Positions 26,429-36,650 are shown, numbered from the stretch's first letter. The stretch: DNA of 64,000 nt from Mesobacillus boroniphilus JCM 21738 (GCF_000517385.1 NZ_BAUW01000005.1:37084-101083); one strand, 5' to 3'. The notes: generated from the sequence alone by a model not told the origin. Numbers and translations: made by a program.

Positions 26429-27292
26429 TTACTTCTTAATAATTTCCTGTAGATAGGCTTCCAGCTTATCCTTTAACTCTGGTCGCTTTAAGGCAAAATC
26501 TATTGAAGCTTGCAAAAAGCCAAATTTATCCCCGACATCATAACGGTGACCTTTTAAAATATAAGAGTAAATAGACTCTTTATCAAGCAAGCGATCAATG
26601 GCATCAGTTAACTGAATTTCGCCTTTTTTATCCGGGCCAATTGTCTCTAGCATGTCAAAAATAGCTGGAGTCAAAATATAACGGCCTACAATTGCCTGTG
26701 TTGAAGGGGCATTATCTATGTCAGGCTTTTCCACTAAACTTTTAACCTTAAATAATTCTCCTTGTTGCCCGAAATATTCAACAATTCCATACTTATTTAC
26801 TTCTGACCTCGGCACTTCGTTACATCCTAGTATACTGCTTTGAACTTTGTCGAATTGATCCATCATTTGGCGCAGAGCCGGTGTCTCACTGTCCACGATA
26901 TCATCACCTAACAGGACAGCAAAAGGCTCATCTCCAATAAATTTCTTCGCACACAGAACAGCATGTCCAAGTCCAAGTGGTTCCTTTTGGCGAACGTAAT
27001 GAATATCAACAAGGTTTGAGATATCCTCTACAATTTCCAGCATTTCATGTTTTCCAGTACGTTCAAGAAGCATCTCGAGTTCCACAGATTTATCAAAATG
27101 GTCCTCGATGGCCCTTTTATTTCGACCTGTAACAATTATGATATCTTCGATTCCCGATTGAACTGCTTCTTCAATAATATACTGAATGGTCGGCTTATCG
27201 ACGATAGGAAGCATCTCTTTCGGCTGGGCCTTTGTTGCCGGGAGAAAACGAGTACCTAAACCAGCAGCTGGAATCACCGCTTTTTTAATCAT
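26429..27292 (-). CDS. gtaB: UTP--glucose-1-phosphate uridylyltransferase
   Basis: A 287-residue protein with the N-terminal nucleotide-binding signature VIPAAGLGTRFLPATKAQPKEMLPIVDKPTIQYI, VLLGDDIVD (metal), GIVEYFGQQGELFKVKSLVEKP and the VGRYILTPAIFDML segment. It makes UDP-glucose for wall polymers and glycolipids. It overlaps the upstream glycosyltransferase gene by 4 bp (ATGA), so it is translationally coupled. B. subtilis gtaB sits in the same neighbourhood. Confidence 0.95.
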   Translation of the reverse strand: MIKKAVIPAAGLGTRFLPATKAQPKEMLPIVDKPTIQYIIEEAVQSGIEDIIIVTGRNKRAIEDHFDKSVELEMLLERTGKHEMLEIVEDISNLVDIHYVRQKEPLGLGHAVLCAKKFIGDEPFAVLLGDDIVDSETPALRQMMDQFDKVQSSILGCNEVPRSEVNKYGIVEYFGQQGELFKVKSLVEKPDIDNAPSTQAIVGRYILTPAIFDMLETIGPDKKGEIQLTDAIDRLLDKESIYSYILKGHRYDVGDKFGFLQASIDFALKRPELKDKLEAYLQEIIKK

Positions 27293-28371
27293 GATCTCAT
27301 CCCCTTTTCCAAAGTTTGACTATACAATTCCAACATTCCATTTGCATTATCAATCCAGTTATAATGCTGCTTAACATGTACAACCCCATTGGTTGCCATC
27401 CTTTGGCGCATCTCTTGATCCTCAATCAGTTTCAACATAGCTTCCGAAAGTTTTTCAGGGTTTTCTTTTGGTACGACAAAACCAGTTTTCCCTTCTATGA
27501 CGACTTCTGGAAGTCCACCAACATTCGATACCACAGGCGGGACTCCGCAGGCCATTGCCTCTACCGCTGCTACACCAAAGCTTTCACTATCTTCTGTCGA
27601 TGGTACGGCAAAAATGCTCATTTTGTTAATATAATCCGGCACCTTGTCATTTGGTACTCTTCCAGTAAAAGTAGTGGCGTGACCAATACCAAGTCTTTCG
27701 GTTAATTCTTCATATTCCTTTTTTTGAGGTCCATCACCAACTATAAGCAAATTGGATTCTTGATATTTTTGATTAATTAACGCAAAGGCTTGGATTAAAT
27801 CTGCGATGCCATATTTATCAGATAGGGCCTTAACAGTTCCAATTGTTAAGACTCCGTCTTCTTTTAATGATCCATTCGGTTGAAATTTATCAATATTCAC
27901 CCCAAATGGAGTAACAAAGACATTCTTGCTAGTATATTTATTTGTTTCCTTCGCCATAATATGGCTTGTTGAACAAATAACATCAGCTTTATCCAAGGTG
28001 TATTTTACAATGGATTCATTCATTTTTCCCATCTGAGGGAATTGGAAGATATCCCTTCCCCAAACACTTACATAATAGGGGTGAAAATTGGCTAATGCAC
28101 CAACAAAACCGTAGCTCGATACATAGTGAGCATGGAGGATATCGGGTTTGAACTCTTTTATGATTTTCTTAAGAGCGAATACGCCCGACAGATAGGAAAG
28201 CTTTCCTGGGAGCATTTTGGTAAGAATCTCTGTGTCAACCTCCTTGGCATTTTCCTCTGAATGGTGGTCTGCAAAAGTAACAACCTTCACATCAACGTTT
28301 ACACTTTTATAAAACAATGCCCATTTATGAGTATGGATTGATTTTCCTGGAGCTAATAATAAAATTCTCAT
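27289..28371 (-). CDS. GT4 glycosyltransferase
   Basis: 360 residues, GT-B fold. N-terminal MRILLLAPGKSIHTHKWALFYK and LHAHYVSSYGFVGALANFH; C-terminal NLLIVGDGPQKKEYEELTERLG and the donor-binding SEDSESFGVAAVEAMACGVPPVVSNVGGLPEVV. No signal or TM segment; membrane-associated by analogy. It overlaps both neighbours by 4 bp. Donor and acceptor are unknown. Confidence 0.92.
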   Translation of the reverse strand: MRILLLAPGKSIHTHKWALFYKSVNVDVKVVTFADHHSEENAKEVDTEILTKMLPGKLSYLSGVFALKKIIKEFKPDILHAHYVSSYGFVGALANFHPYYVSVWGRDIFQFPQMGKMNESIVKYTLDKADVICSTSHIMAKETNKYTSKNVFVTPFGVNIDKFQPNGSLKEDGVLTIGTVKALSDKYGIADLIQAFALINQKYQESNLLIVGDGPQKKEYEELTERLGIGHATTFTGRVPNDKVPDYINKMSIFAVPSTEDSESFGVAAVEAMACGVPPVVSNVGGLPEVVIEGKTGFVVPKENPEKLSEAMLKLIEDQEMRQRMATNGVVHVKQHYNWIDNANGMLELYSQTLEKGMRS

Positions 28372-29480
28372 AGTTCCTCCTTTAAAAGGGCATTTTCAAT
28401 CATTTTGACCCTTGCCAACCATGAATGTTTCTCCATAAAAGAATCCTCGATATTCCTGCGGAATCCATTAGATTGAATCGTCATCTCTTTAATGGCATCC
28501 GCCATGGATGAAGGTTCATCTCTGCAGATAATCCCATAAGAACCTGACTCAATAAAATCACTTTGAGCATCACAATTTGTCGCTACCACAGGCAGCTTGT
28601 TAGATAGATACTCAACTAACTTTACAGGTACGGAAAAGTCATTATAAGTGCTTTTATAACGTGGAATAAATGCAAAATCCATTGATGTATATAAATCATT
28701 TAAAGCATCTCCACTGACATGCTTAATAGAGATTCCAGACTGGTTAATACGTGCTTTCTTTTCTTCAGGTAAATGGTCAAATTCATCTTCTCTGCACACT
28801 ACAGTAAGATCGCACACTTTTTGTTCCTTGTTTGCGAGCTCTAATGCATCCAGAAGTAAAAATAGCCCATAGTTTTCATTATTTATCCCGCCTACATACA
28901 GACCTTGTTTTACAAGGTTTATGTCCCGTTGCGCGTCGAGATCCCTTGCCTTACCTCCAGGCGGCAAAGCAATCTTCGTCCGGTCTATATCTACATACTT
29001 ACCCATTGCATCACTTGGTAAAAAGATTACATCACAATATTTTTGATAAAAACTTTCTTCCATGCGATAGACGCTCTGCATAATCGTCTTTTTTACTCCC
29101 TTTAATGGGTACAGCTCGTCAAACTTCCAATAAACGTCGCGATAGAACACTCCAACTGGGACATTCTTTTCTTGAAGATACTTCATTACCTTATAATCGA
29201 TGAATGGATTTTTCGGCTTATGCCCAGGATCCGTCAGCCAAAAAGGAATCGTCTGGTTTTCCATATAGCAAAACAATACTTCATCCAGCTTTCCTTCTTT
29301 TAACCAATTTGTGAATAGAGCAGCCCTTTCATTTGAATGGCCTGACAACAGGAGGATTTCTATATTATTCTGTTTCCCCCATTTTAGGAAGGCTTTGTAC
29401 ATTTCTTTTGGCCTTAACTTAGAACCACTATTTGCATTTTTCGCTATTTGAAATGGATAATAGAGCAAGACTGATTTCAT
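28368..29480 (-). CDS. Glycosyltransferase-like protein of the polysaccharide operon
   Basis: 370 residues from ATG 29480 (AAGGAGATA upstream). The N-terminal half is atypical (MKSVLLYYPFQIAKNANSGSK, GVFYRDVYWKFDELYP), while the C-terminal half has a GT-B pattern: GLYVGGINNENYGLFLLLDAL, LYTSMDFAFIPR, SVPVKLVEYLSNKLPVVATNCDAQSDFIE. It fits a GT1/GT4 family enzyme. In operon context it adds a sugar to the repeat unit; specificity is unknown. Confidence 0.82.
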   Translation of the reverse strand: MKSVLLYYPFQIAKNANSGSKLRPKEMYKAFLKWGKQNNIEILLLSGHSNERAALFTNWLKEGKLDEVLFCYMENQTIPFWLTDPGHKPKNPFIDYKVMKYLQEKNVPVGVFYRDVYWKFDELYPLKGVKKTIMQSVYRMEESFYQKYCDVIFLPSDAMGKYVDIDRTKIALPPGGKARDLDAQRDINLVKQGLYVGGINNENYGLFLLLDALELANKEQKVCDLTVVCREDEFDHLPEEKKARINQSGISIKHVSGDALNDLYTSMDFAFIPRYKSTYNDFSVPVKLVEYLSNKLPVVATNCDAQSDFIESGSYGIICRDEPSSMADAIKEMTIQSNGFRRNIEDSFMEKHSWLARVKMIENALLKEEL

Positions 29481-29491
29481 TTGGTATCTCC

Positions 29492-30874
29492 TTATAATTC
29501 CGTTCTTGATTTTCTCCGGAGCCAAAAACTGGACAAGTCAATTTTAAGCCGAATAACCAGTAAAATACCTGTAAAAAGGCCTGTTACCAAGAACCAAATC
29601 GGATTGAACAGGAAATCGGAAAATCCCCCTACAAGTGTTCTTGGAATATTTATTGAGAAATAAACAAATAGACTTAAGAAAATCGGGTTCTTTGGCAATC
29701 TTAAAAAAACAATGTATAAAATCTGTACAAGAAAAGCTACATACACTGTACCAGCGATAATTCCAATATATCCAAAATTAGCAAATGCTTCAGCAATAAA
29801 CAATGTATTTAAAACACCGGCTGTTCCTGCTTCAACTTTTTCAGGAAAAGCAATCGACATGACGAGCCGAGCTGATTTTACCTGTTCAATATCAAAAATC
29901 CCCAGAATGATTGATGGCATGCCCCTGCCATCTAAAAATGGAATTGCTTCTCCGAACATATTAAGGTGCAGGAAGGTAGGCGCTATTTGTGCAAAAATCA
30001 GCCTTCCGATCGGGCCAGAATTTATGGACAAATAAGAATTTACGTCTGTAACCCCTTGGATAACGACATACATTCCTATCAATAAGATAAGTCCGATGGA
30101 TCCCCAGCTTAAAAGTTTGGCCCAAGTAAATTTGATTTTCCCCACATACATTCTTAATAAAAGAAACATAATGATGTAGAAAAAGATGGGCGATTTAGCC
30201 AGGTCATAGGTCGTAATTAATATAGTTCCTCCAAATAAAGCCAAAAATAATAAAATCCACTTTGCTTCCCCTGTTTTCACCATATAAACATAAGCAATAA
30301 GAGACATAAGAGGCGTGAGTGCAATAGCGAAAATATTTCTGATTAAGACATTCCCGCCAAAATTTCGTTGTGCTTCAATCCTTAATTCCCCGGGTGACAT
30401 ATCAGTGGTACGCAAAACTAATTCAAGAATTGGAATATGGGAAGTTTTCAGCATCGTGTAAGCTATAGCTGCAAGGGATATGAATGAAAGCCCCGCAAAG
30501 ATCCAAAAAAACTCACTTCTTTTACCAAATGGCACAACAATTTCTTTACGCAAATAGGAGTCTAATTCTTTTTTAGCATTGAAACCCACAAATTTTGAAA
30601 CAATGAACATAACGAGCGGAAAAACGACCATAACAAAACTCACAGCCACAAATCCAATCATTCGGTATTCTTCATGGGTTAATTTATTTAGCATATAGTA
30701 TCCATCTGTATCCGTTGCTATGAACAAACTGCCTATATAGCTGGAAATAAAGAATGAATAATAAAAAATGATTGAATTCATATTAGGCTTTAAAAGAGAG
30801 AGGCTCCCAGCAGACCTTTTGAATAAGTATACCGAAGCCCCCAGGACAAGGAGCCAGATGATGAAAAACAGCAT
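29492..30874 (-). CDS. Wzy-type oligosaccharide repeat-unit polymerase
   Basis: 460 residues with about 10-12 hydrophobic segments spread over the whole length and a large extracytoplasmic loop around 270-360 (DVNSYLSINSGPIGRL...MPSIILGIFDIEQVKSA). This matches the poorly conserved Wzy/EpsG-like polymerases, which join lipid-linked repeat units outside the membrane. The call relies on topology plus neighbours (Wzx, Wzz, glycosyltransferases). Confidence 0.8.
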   Translation of the reverse strand: MLFFIIWLLVLGASVYLFKRSAGSLSLLKPNMNSIIFYYSFFISSYIGSLFIATDTDGYYMLNKLTHEEYRMIGFVAVSFVMVVFPLVMFIVSKFVGFNAKKELDSYLRKEIVVPFGKRSEFFWIFAGLSFISLAAIAYTMLKTSHIPILELVLRTTDMSPGELRIEAQRNFGGNVLIRNIFAIALTPLMSLIAYVYMVKTGEAKWILLFLALFGGTILITTYDLAKSPIFFYIIMFLLLRMYVGKIKFTWAKLLSWGSIGLILLIGMYVVIQGVTDVNSYLSINSGPIGRLIFAQIAPTFLHLNMFGEAIPFLDGRGMPSIILGIFDIEQVKSARLVMSIAFPEKVEAGTAGVLNTLFIAEAFANFGYIGIIAGTVYVAFLVQILYIVFLRLPKNPIFLSLFVYFSINIPRTLVGGFSDFLFNPIWFLVTGLFTGILLVIRLKIDLSSFWLRRKSRTEL

Positions 30875-30894
30875 ATGCTGACCGCCTTTTTATT

Positions 30895-31950
30895 TTATTT
30901 TTCAAGTAGTTCAACAATTTTCTCAGAAGCATGACCATCGCCGAAGATTTCACGGTACATCGGATTAACATCTTTACTGACCGCTTCTAAAATTTTATCG
31001 ACAGAAGTACCAACAAGAATATTGGCATCTTCCTCTAAAGTTTCAACCCATTCAGTCTGTTCCCTAACGGTTACACACGGAACCTTCATGAAGTATGCTT
31101 CCTTTTGGACTCCGCCCGAATCGGTAATGATTTTTTTGGCGCTTGCTTCCAAAGTTAACATATCTAAGTATCCAACTGGATCGATAACTTTTAAATTCGG
31201 TATCTCTTCAAGCTTAATACCATAACTTTCAAGCTTATGCTTCGTTCTCGGATGGATCGGCCATACTTTAACATCATCAATTTTCGAGAAAGCCTCGAGA
31301 ATATTTTGCATATTTTCAAGGTTATCTGTATTTTCGGCACGATGGATGGTAATAAGGTGATATCCCTTTTCCTCTAGGGAATGCTCATTTAAAATATTCG
31401 ACTTTTCCGATGCTAGCTTTTTGTTATAGAGAACTGCATCATACATGACATCTCCAATATTAAATACATTATGAGTGATGTTTTCATTTTTCAAGTTTTC
31501 AATAGCTGTATTTGTTGGGCAGAATAAGAATTCCGATACATGGTCAGTCATAATTCGATTGATTTCTTCCGGCATTTTCTTATTAAAGCTTCGAAGTCCT
31601 GCCTCAATATGAATGACCGGAATATGTAGCTTTGCTGCCACAAGCGCACCTGCAAGCGTAGAGTTGGTGTCACCATATACCACTAGGCAATCTGGATTTT
31701 CTTCAAGCACGATTTCTTCAATCTTTGCAAGCATTTCTCCAGTTTGTTTGCCGTGATGCCCTGACCCGACAGCTAAATAATAGTCAGGCTTTGGTATATT
31801 TAACTCTTCAAAAAAGATCTCAGACATATTACTGTCGTAATGCTGTCCTGTATGGATAATTAACTCTGTATGCTTTTCACGCAAAACACGTGAAACTGGA
31901 GCAGCCTTAATAAATTGTGGCCTTGCACCTATAACCGTAATAATTTTCAT
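30895..31950 (-). CDS. UDP-sugar 2-epimerase, WbpI-type
   Basis: 351 residues of the non-hydrolysing UDP-GlcNAc 2-epimerase superfamily. The N-terminus reads IGARPQFIKAAPVSRVL rather than the GTRPEAIKMAP typical of MnaA/WecB, and SFNKKMPEEINRIMTDH is also WbpI-like. WbpI converts UDP-GlcNAc3NAcA to UDP-ManNAc3NAcA. With WbpA-, WbpD- and WbpE-type enzymes in the same operon this activity is more likely than plain UDP-ManNAc synthesis, but WecB activity cannot be excluded from sequence. Conserved catalytic residues visible include VYGDTNST, HIEAGLRS and TDSGGVQKEA. Confidence 0.85.
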   Translation of the reverse strand: MKIITVIGARPQFIKAAPVSRVLREKHTELIIHTGQHYDSNMSEIFFEELNIPKPDYYLAVGSGHHGKQTGEMLAKIEEIVLEENPDCLVVYGDTNSTLAGALVAAKLHIPVIHIEAGLRSFNKKMPEEINRIMTDHVSEFLFCPTNTAIENLKNENITHNVFNIGDVMYDAVLYNKKLASEKSNILNEHSLEEKGYHLITIHRAENTDNLENMQNILEAFSKIDDVKVWPIHPRTKHKLESYGIKLEEIPNLKVIDPVGYLDMLTLEASAKKIITDSGGVQKEAYFMKVPCVTVREQTEWVETLEEDANILVGTSVDKILEAVSKDVNPMYREIFGDGHASEKIVELLEK

Positions 31951-31990
31951 AGGAAGGATTCCTCCAATAATTGTTCATCTAAAGACATTT

Positions 31991-33478
31991 TTATAATGAG
32001 GATGAAATTAAATTATATTTTATAGCTTGCCTAATGTTGGCATTAATCATTCTAAACAGGATTTTCGGATGCTTTACGCCGGAAATTTTATCGACTCTAC
32101 TTGCAGCAGTAATAAAAATTAAATATATCCATGCCCCTCCAATATAAATCCAATTCAAACCCTGCTCTTGAACATAGATAATCGCAATGACGGCAATTAG
32201 CATGTTCAGAAATAAAAAGGCCATTTTCCCAAATGACACTGGCACATAATATGCTTGCTGGCTCTTCCGGAAAATAAAGATAATCGCTACCATGTATGCG
32301 ATTAGATAAGCAGCAACCGCTCCCCAAATTGAGAATTTAGGAATCAGCACAATATTCAGGATTGTATTGATGACTGCCACCATTCCAAAGGTAATGGAAA
32401 TTGTTGTTGTTTTTTTCGTAAAAAACAATCCAACAGAAATGATCAGATAATAAAAATTCAAGAAGGTAGCAGCTGAAATTAGCGCCACATATTGATATGC
32501 ATTGTAATACTCTTTACCAAGAATACCGATGACGAATGGCATAATTGTAGCAATACCCATGACACCAAATATTCCTATGATCAGCAATGCCAAATATATC
32601 TTCGAAAACAATAGAGGACTATCCTTCTTATCCTTTAGGGACATTGAATAGGGTCTCCATGCCATTTGAACTCCACTTGTTAAAAGTGTAATGACAGTGG
32701 CAAGCCTTGTAGCTGCTCCGTACACTCCTACCTCTTCCATTGATTGAAATTTCCCCAAAAAGATGATACTTGCATAAGCGATCACCCAGAATGCCAGGGA
32801 AGTTGGGACTAATGGAGCCGCATACTTAATGATTTCTTTTAGAGAATCAAAATTGATTTTCGGTTTTAAATATGCAGAGGATGTAATGATCAACGGAACA
32901 AGTATGAGTATGACACTGACTAGTCTGCCGAGCAGAATGCCCTCAGCCGATGTCACGAAGTACTTTAAGAATATGTACGAAAGGATAGCAATCAAGAGCA
33001 TTTTTCCCACAGTAAAGATAACAACTTTTTTGGTTTTGAAATCGAAGCGCATAACCATCAGTATGACGATAACCATGGAATCGACAAAGAGAACACCCAG
33101 TGCCAAGTATAAAAGGTCAACATGCTGAGAGCTTCCCAAAATCATCTCAGATATCAAAGGTCCACTAATTAATACCAGTAAACCAAGAATACCAACAATG
33201 AAAAGCCTGAAATACATCACATTTCGGACATACTCCAGCTTTTTATCTTTTTCTTTCGTTTCAAAATAATAAAATGCGAGAGCTGAGTCAGTGCCGAATA
33301 TGACAAGGAACGTCAGCATGGCAGTGACAGTATCTATAGTTGTTAGCAAACCATATTTTTCACGTGGTAAAAAGTTGGTATAGATCGGTAGCATAATAAA
33401 TGCAATTAACTTTGTACCAATGTTCATAAATGCGTAAAGGAGCGAATCCGCTCCTAAACGCTTAAATTGGGCCAGCAC
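31991..33478 (-). CDS. Wzx-type polysaccharide flippase
   Basis: 495 residues from GTG 33478, directly after the acetyltransferase stop. Twelve or more hydrophobic segments are evident. The N-terminus (RLGADSLLYAFMNIGTKLIAFIMLPIYTNFLP) is the Polysacc_synt/MATE-like signature of Wzx flippases, which move lipid-linked repeat units across the membrane. An upstream in-frame ATG lies inside the preceding gene and is unlikely. Confidence 0.9.
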   Translation of the reverse strand: MLAQFKRLGADSLLYAFMNIGTKLIAFIMLPIYTNFLPREKYGLLTTIDTVTAMLTFLVIFGTDSALAFYYFETKEKDKKLEYVRNVMYFRLFIVGILGLLVLISGPLISEMILGSSQHVDLLYLALGVLFVDSMVIVILMVMRFDFKTKKVVIFTVGKMLLIAILSYIFLKYFVTSAEGILLGRLVSVILILVPLIITSSAYLKPKINFDSLKEIIKYAAPLVPTSLAFWVIAYASIIFLGKFQSMEEVGVYGAATRLATVITLLTSGVQMAWRPYSMSLKDKKDSPLLFSKIYLALLIIGIFGVMGIATIMPFVIGILGKEYYNAYQYVALISAATFLNFYYLIISVGLFFTKKTTTISITFGMVAVINTILNIVLIPKFSIWGAVAAYLIAYMVAIIFIFRKSQQAYYVPVSFGKMAFLFLNMLIAVIAIIYVQEQGLNWIYIGGAWIYLIFITAASRVDKISGVKHPKILFRMINANIRQAIKYNLISSSL

Positions 33479-33479
33479 C

Positions 33480-34211
33480 CTATAACAACTCCCGCTCATC
33501 AACCATGCGGACAAACTTAGCTGGAATGCCTTTAATAAGGGTTTTTTCTTCTGTATCCTTCGTTACCAGTGCACCTGCAGCGATAAACGTCTCTTCAGCA
33601 ATTGTTATACCCGGAAGAATGATGGATCCCCCGCCAACACGTGCTCCCTTTTTAACGGTAGCACCTTTGATTTTATCAAAGCGTTCTTCCGTTCTTCCCA
33701 TAAAATTATCATTAGTTGTAGTTACACAAGGAGCGATGAATACTTGCTCTTCAAGAGTCGTATAAGCAGTGATGTAGGAATTGGACTGTATTTTTGTCCG
33801 GTCGCCAATTTTCACATAGTTCTCAACAGTGACACCACGACCAACAATAACAAAGTTGCCAATTTCCACATTCTCCCGGACACTTGCAAGATCAGCAATC
33901 AAAGTATTGGTTCCAATTACAGCACCTCGGTAGATAACAGAGTTTGCTCCAATTGTTACATCTTCACCAATTTCCAAGGCAGGAATTGAATCAGACAACT
34001 TTACTGTACTTGTTTTTGCTGGCTTGGGGCCTTTTCCAAGAACAGCGCCGTCAGCGATAGTTGTATTATCGCCAATGACGGTACCTTCATGAATAGTAAC
34101 CCGATTTCCAACAATAACATTCTTGCCGATTTTAACATCCTTTTCAATTACTGAAAAATAGCCAACCTTTACGGAATCATCTAGTGAAACTGAAGGATCG
34201 ATGAAATTCAT
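33480..34211 (-). CDS. Left-handed beta-helix N-acetyltransferase, WbpD-type
   Basis: 243 residues made of hexapeptide repeats (for example VKIGKNVIVGNRVTIHEGTV) from about residue 10 to 215. The segment CVTTTNDNFMGRTEERF followed by GARVGGGSIILPGITI is characteristic of WbpD-like enzymes that acetylate the 3-amino group of UDP-GlcNAc3NA. An extended loop (GKGPKPAKTSTVKLSD) interrupts the helix. It sits between the dehydrogenase and flippase genes. Confidence 0.88.
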   Translation of the reverse strand: MNFIDPSVSLDDSVKVGYFSVIEKDVKIGKNVIVGNRVTIHEGTVIGDNTTIADGAVLGKGPKPAKTSTVKLSDSIPALEIGEDVTIGANSVIYRGAVIGTNTLIADLASVRENVEIGNFVIVGRGVTVENYVKIGDRTKIQSNSYITAYTTLEEQVFIAPCVTTTNDNFMGRTEERFDKIKGATVKKGARVGGGSIILPGITIAEETFIAAGALVTKDTEEKTLIKGIPAKFVRMVDERELL

Positions 34212-34236
34212 AAAAATTCTCCCTTGTAATTAGACA

Positions 34237-35549
34237 TTATAATTTACGGTATATATTGGGCCTTTGGACATCCTTAAGTGCATTTCTAGTATCAAAAATT
34301 ACCTGGCTTTCCTGGGCAATCATTTGATAATCGAAATCAGAGTGGTCAGTAGTAACAAGAACTAGGTCTGCTTCATTCAATAATTCTTTTGACATTGGGA
34401 CTGTTTCAACCATCCTGTCACAAGATCTAAATGAAGCTACATATGGATCCACAACAGTATAATCTGCACCGTGCTGTTCAAGCAGCTCAATAATTTTTAA
34501 TACTGGTGATTCACGGACATCATCAATATCTTTCTTATACGCCACTCCAAGAATGGCGATTTTTGAACCTCGAAGCGCTTTTCCACTTTCATTCAAAACT
34601 TGCATTAAGCGTGTGATCACATACTCTGGCATTGAATTGTTAATCTCTCCAGCAAGTTCAATCAAGCGAGTATGATAATTATATTCACGCGCTTTCCATG
34701 TTAAATAGAATGGATCGATCGGGATACAGTGACCTCCAAGTCCTGGACCTGGGTAAAACGCCATGAACCGTATGGCTTGGTTTTAGCAGCATCAATAACT
34801 TCCCAAACATCAATCCCCATTTTCTCACACAAGATTGCCATTTCATTCGCAAGAGCAATGTTAATATGTCGGAATGTGTTTTCAAAGATCTTCTCCATTT
34901 CTGCGATTGCTGGACTGGAAACCTCAAAAACATCTCCCTCAAGAACGTTTCGATATAAAGCGGAAGCCACTTTAGTACAGTTAGGAGTTATACCACCGAC
35001 CACTTTTGGAGTATTTTTAGTTTTGAATTGTTTATTTCCCGGATCTACACGTTCCGGAGAATAGGCGACAAACACAGTTTCCCCTGTAACAAGGCCTTTC
35101 GCTTCAAGAACAGGCTTAACGATTTCTTCTGTTGTTCCTGGATATGTTGTAGATTCAAGAACTACAAGCATACCTTCATGTGCATATTTTGCAATTTCCT
35201 TAGCAGAGCTTTCTACATATGAAGTATCTGGCTGTTGATAAATATCCAACGGTGTTGGAACACAGATGGCAGCCGCGTCCACTTCTGCCATGCGTGCGTA
35301 GTCCGTCGTTGCAACCAGTCTTCCCTTTTCTACCATATCAGCAAGATCCTGGTCGACAACATCACCGATATAGTTGATTCCCATGTTCACCTGCTCGACA
35401 CGTGAGGGCTGAACATCAAAGCCAATTACTTTATATCCAGCCTTCGCTTTTTCAACAGCAAGAGGAAGACCTACATAGCCTAAACCTACGACAGCAATTA
35501 CGGCCTCTCTTTTCTCAATTTTATCTACTAATTTCTCGAAATTGTTCAT
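34237..35549 (-). CDS. UDP-HexNAc 6-dehydrogenase, WbpA/WecC-type, one frameshift
   Basis: About 437 residues once one base is restored. The N-terminal Rossmann motif is VVGLGYVGLPLAVEKAKAG; VLESTTYPGTTEE, AYSPERVDPGNK and the catalytic Cys in GLGGHCIPIDPFYLTWKA follow; the C-terminal UDP-binding half has ILGVAYKKDIDDVRESP. The frame breaks at PYG|FMAFYPGPG, where AA (34766-34767) should be AAA. The sequence resembles WbpA (UDP-GlcNAc 6-dehydrogenase) more than TuaD-type glucose dehydrogenases. It supplies the uronic-acid precursor. Confidence 0.9.
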
Positions 35550-35562
35550 GGTTTTATCTCCT

Positions 35563-35925
35563 TTAGTTTATTAAAGATTCAGCTGATTCAAGGATAGCAA
35601 GAATTAATTTTACTGGCGCATGGCCATCGTGTCCAGTAATAACTGGTTTGCGATCTTCCTTAACAACAGTAACCATATCTTCTATAATGCATTGATGCCC
35701 TGGCTTGCCAAAAGGATCTGCTTCAATCTCCGTTTTTATTTTGTCTGATTTTTATTTGGTTACATCTTCTATACCCCATGTTTCCACATAGTTTTCATTC
35801 CTGACACTTATTTTAACAGAATCTATATCACCAAATACAGCAATAGACTCTTCAAGAATGCTTGGATAGATAATTGTAGAGCTTGCCCAGTCCAATTATT
35901 GTAATATTAATCCTTGTTGTAGTAC
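35563..35925 (-). pseudogene. Internally deleted wbpB-like (Gfo/Idh/MocA) oxidoreductase remnant
   Basis: Between the Wzz and dehydrogenase genes the minus strand still encodes the C-terminal ~110 residues of a Gfo/Idh/MocA oxidoreductase: ASSTIIYPSILEESIAVFGD, SVKISVRNENYVETWG, then FGKPGHQCIIEDMVTVVKED, HAPVKLILAILESAE. One in-frame TAA interrupts it (after EDVTK). About ten codons of the Rossmann start (ITIIGLGK) with an AAGGAGG signal lie just upstream, out of frame with the C-terminal part, so roughly 200 codons are missing. WbpB oxidises C3 of UDP-GlcNAcA before transamination. Confidence 0.8.
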
Positions 35926-36650
35926 CTCCTTGCGTCTTCAATGTATTTCAAGAGGATAAGAATAGCAAATGCCAACACGAAGCCCAAAATGAGGCCGGCT
36001 GCGATGCTTTCTTTTAAATAAGTATCCGCTTTAGTCGTTTCCTTGTTCAGGACTTCTGGAGGCTCGAAGAAGGAAATGGTTCCCATCATACGATGTACAA
36101 TCGCTTTTTCCTCTGCAATACTTTCTTCTGTTTTAATAATTAGCTCTTTGGTGTCATTATATTGACTAGGAGTCGATATTTGTTCCTCTAGCTTGTCCAT
36201 ATAGTGTTCCAGAACTTTTTCTTTTGCTTTATAGCTAGCTTCGAGGTCAAATACATACGGCACGGAAGCAACCAATTGTTTGTCATATTGCTCATCCAGC
36301 CTTTTATAATATTCAGAGACCATTTCTTTGAGATCATTTTCCACTTTTGCTTTTGATTTGCCTTTCAAAGTGATTTTTACATTACGCTTTCCACTGACAA
36401 AAACATCCACTTTAGGGTTTATTTTTTCAAAATCAGCTTCCAGGTTTTTAGGACTTGTTAAATCAGGCGTTTCGATGCTCCCTGTATAAACAAAAGCAGT
36501 ACCAGTATAACCGTCATTCCCTTTTAAGGCATAAACTACCCCAGCAATTAATAAAGTAGTTAGTATAGGAATCAATAAAAAGTAGTTTTTATGTTTCCAG
36601 AAATACAAAAGATATTCATAAAGAACAAACCGCTTTTTTTCTTCTGTCAA
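35907..36650 (-). CDS. Wzz/YveK-type chain-length regulator
   Basis: 247 residues with TM segments near 22-43 (NYFLLIPILTTLLIAGVVYAL) and 213-233 (AAGLILGFVLAFAILILLKYI) enclosing a ~165-residue extracytoplasmic region with predicted coiled coil, the topology of Wzz co-polymerases. It lacks a fused BY-kinase, and no kinase gene is adjacent. It lies second in the operon and its end overlaps the start of the wbpB remnant. Confidence 0.87.
   Translation of the reverse strand: MTEEKKRFVLYEYLLYFWKHKNYFLLIPILTTLLIAGVVYALKGNDGYTGTAFVYTGSIETPDLTSPKNLEADFEKINPKVDVFVSGKRNVKITLKGKSKAKVENDLKEMVSEYYKRLDEQYDKQLVASVPYVFDLEASYKAKEKVLEHYMDKLEEQISTPSQYNDTKELIIKTEESIAEEKAIVHRMMGTISFFEPPEVLNKETTKADTYLKESIAAGLILGFVLAFAILILLKYIEDARRYYNKD

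Noticed and set aside
30895..31950. Plain MnaA/WecB UDP-GlcNAc epimerase
   Set aside because: Considered because of synteny with B. subtilis mnaA-gtaB, but GARPQFIKAA and the Wbp-type neighbours fit WbpI better; not fully excluded.
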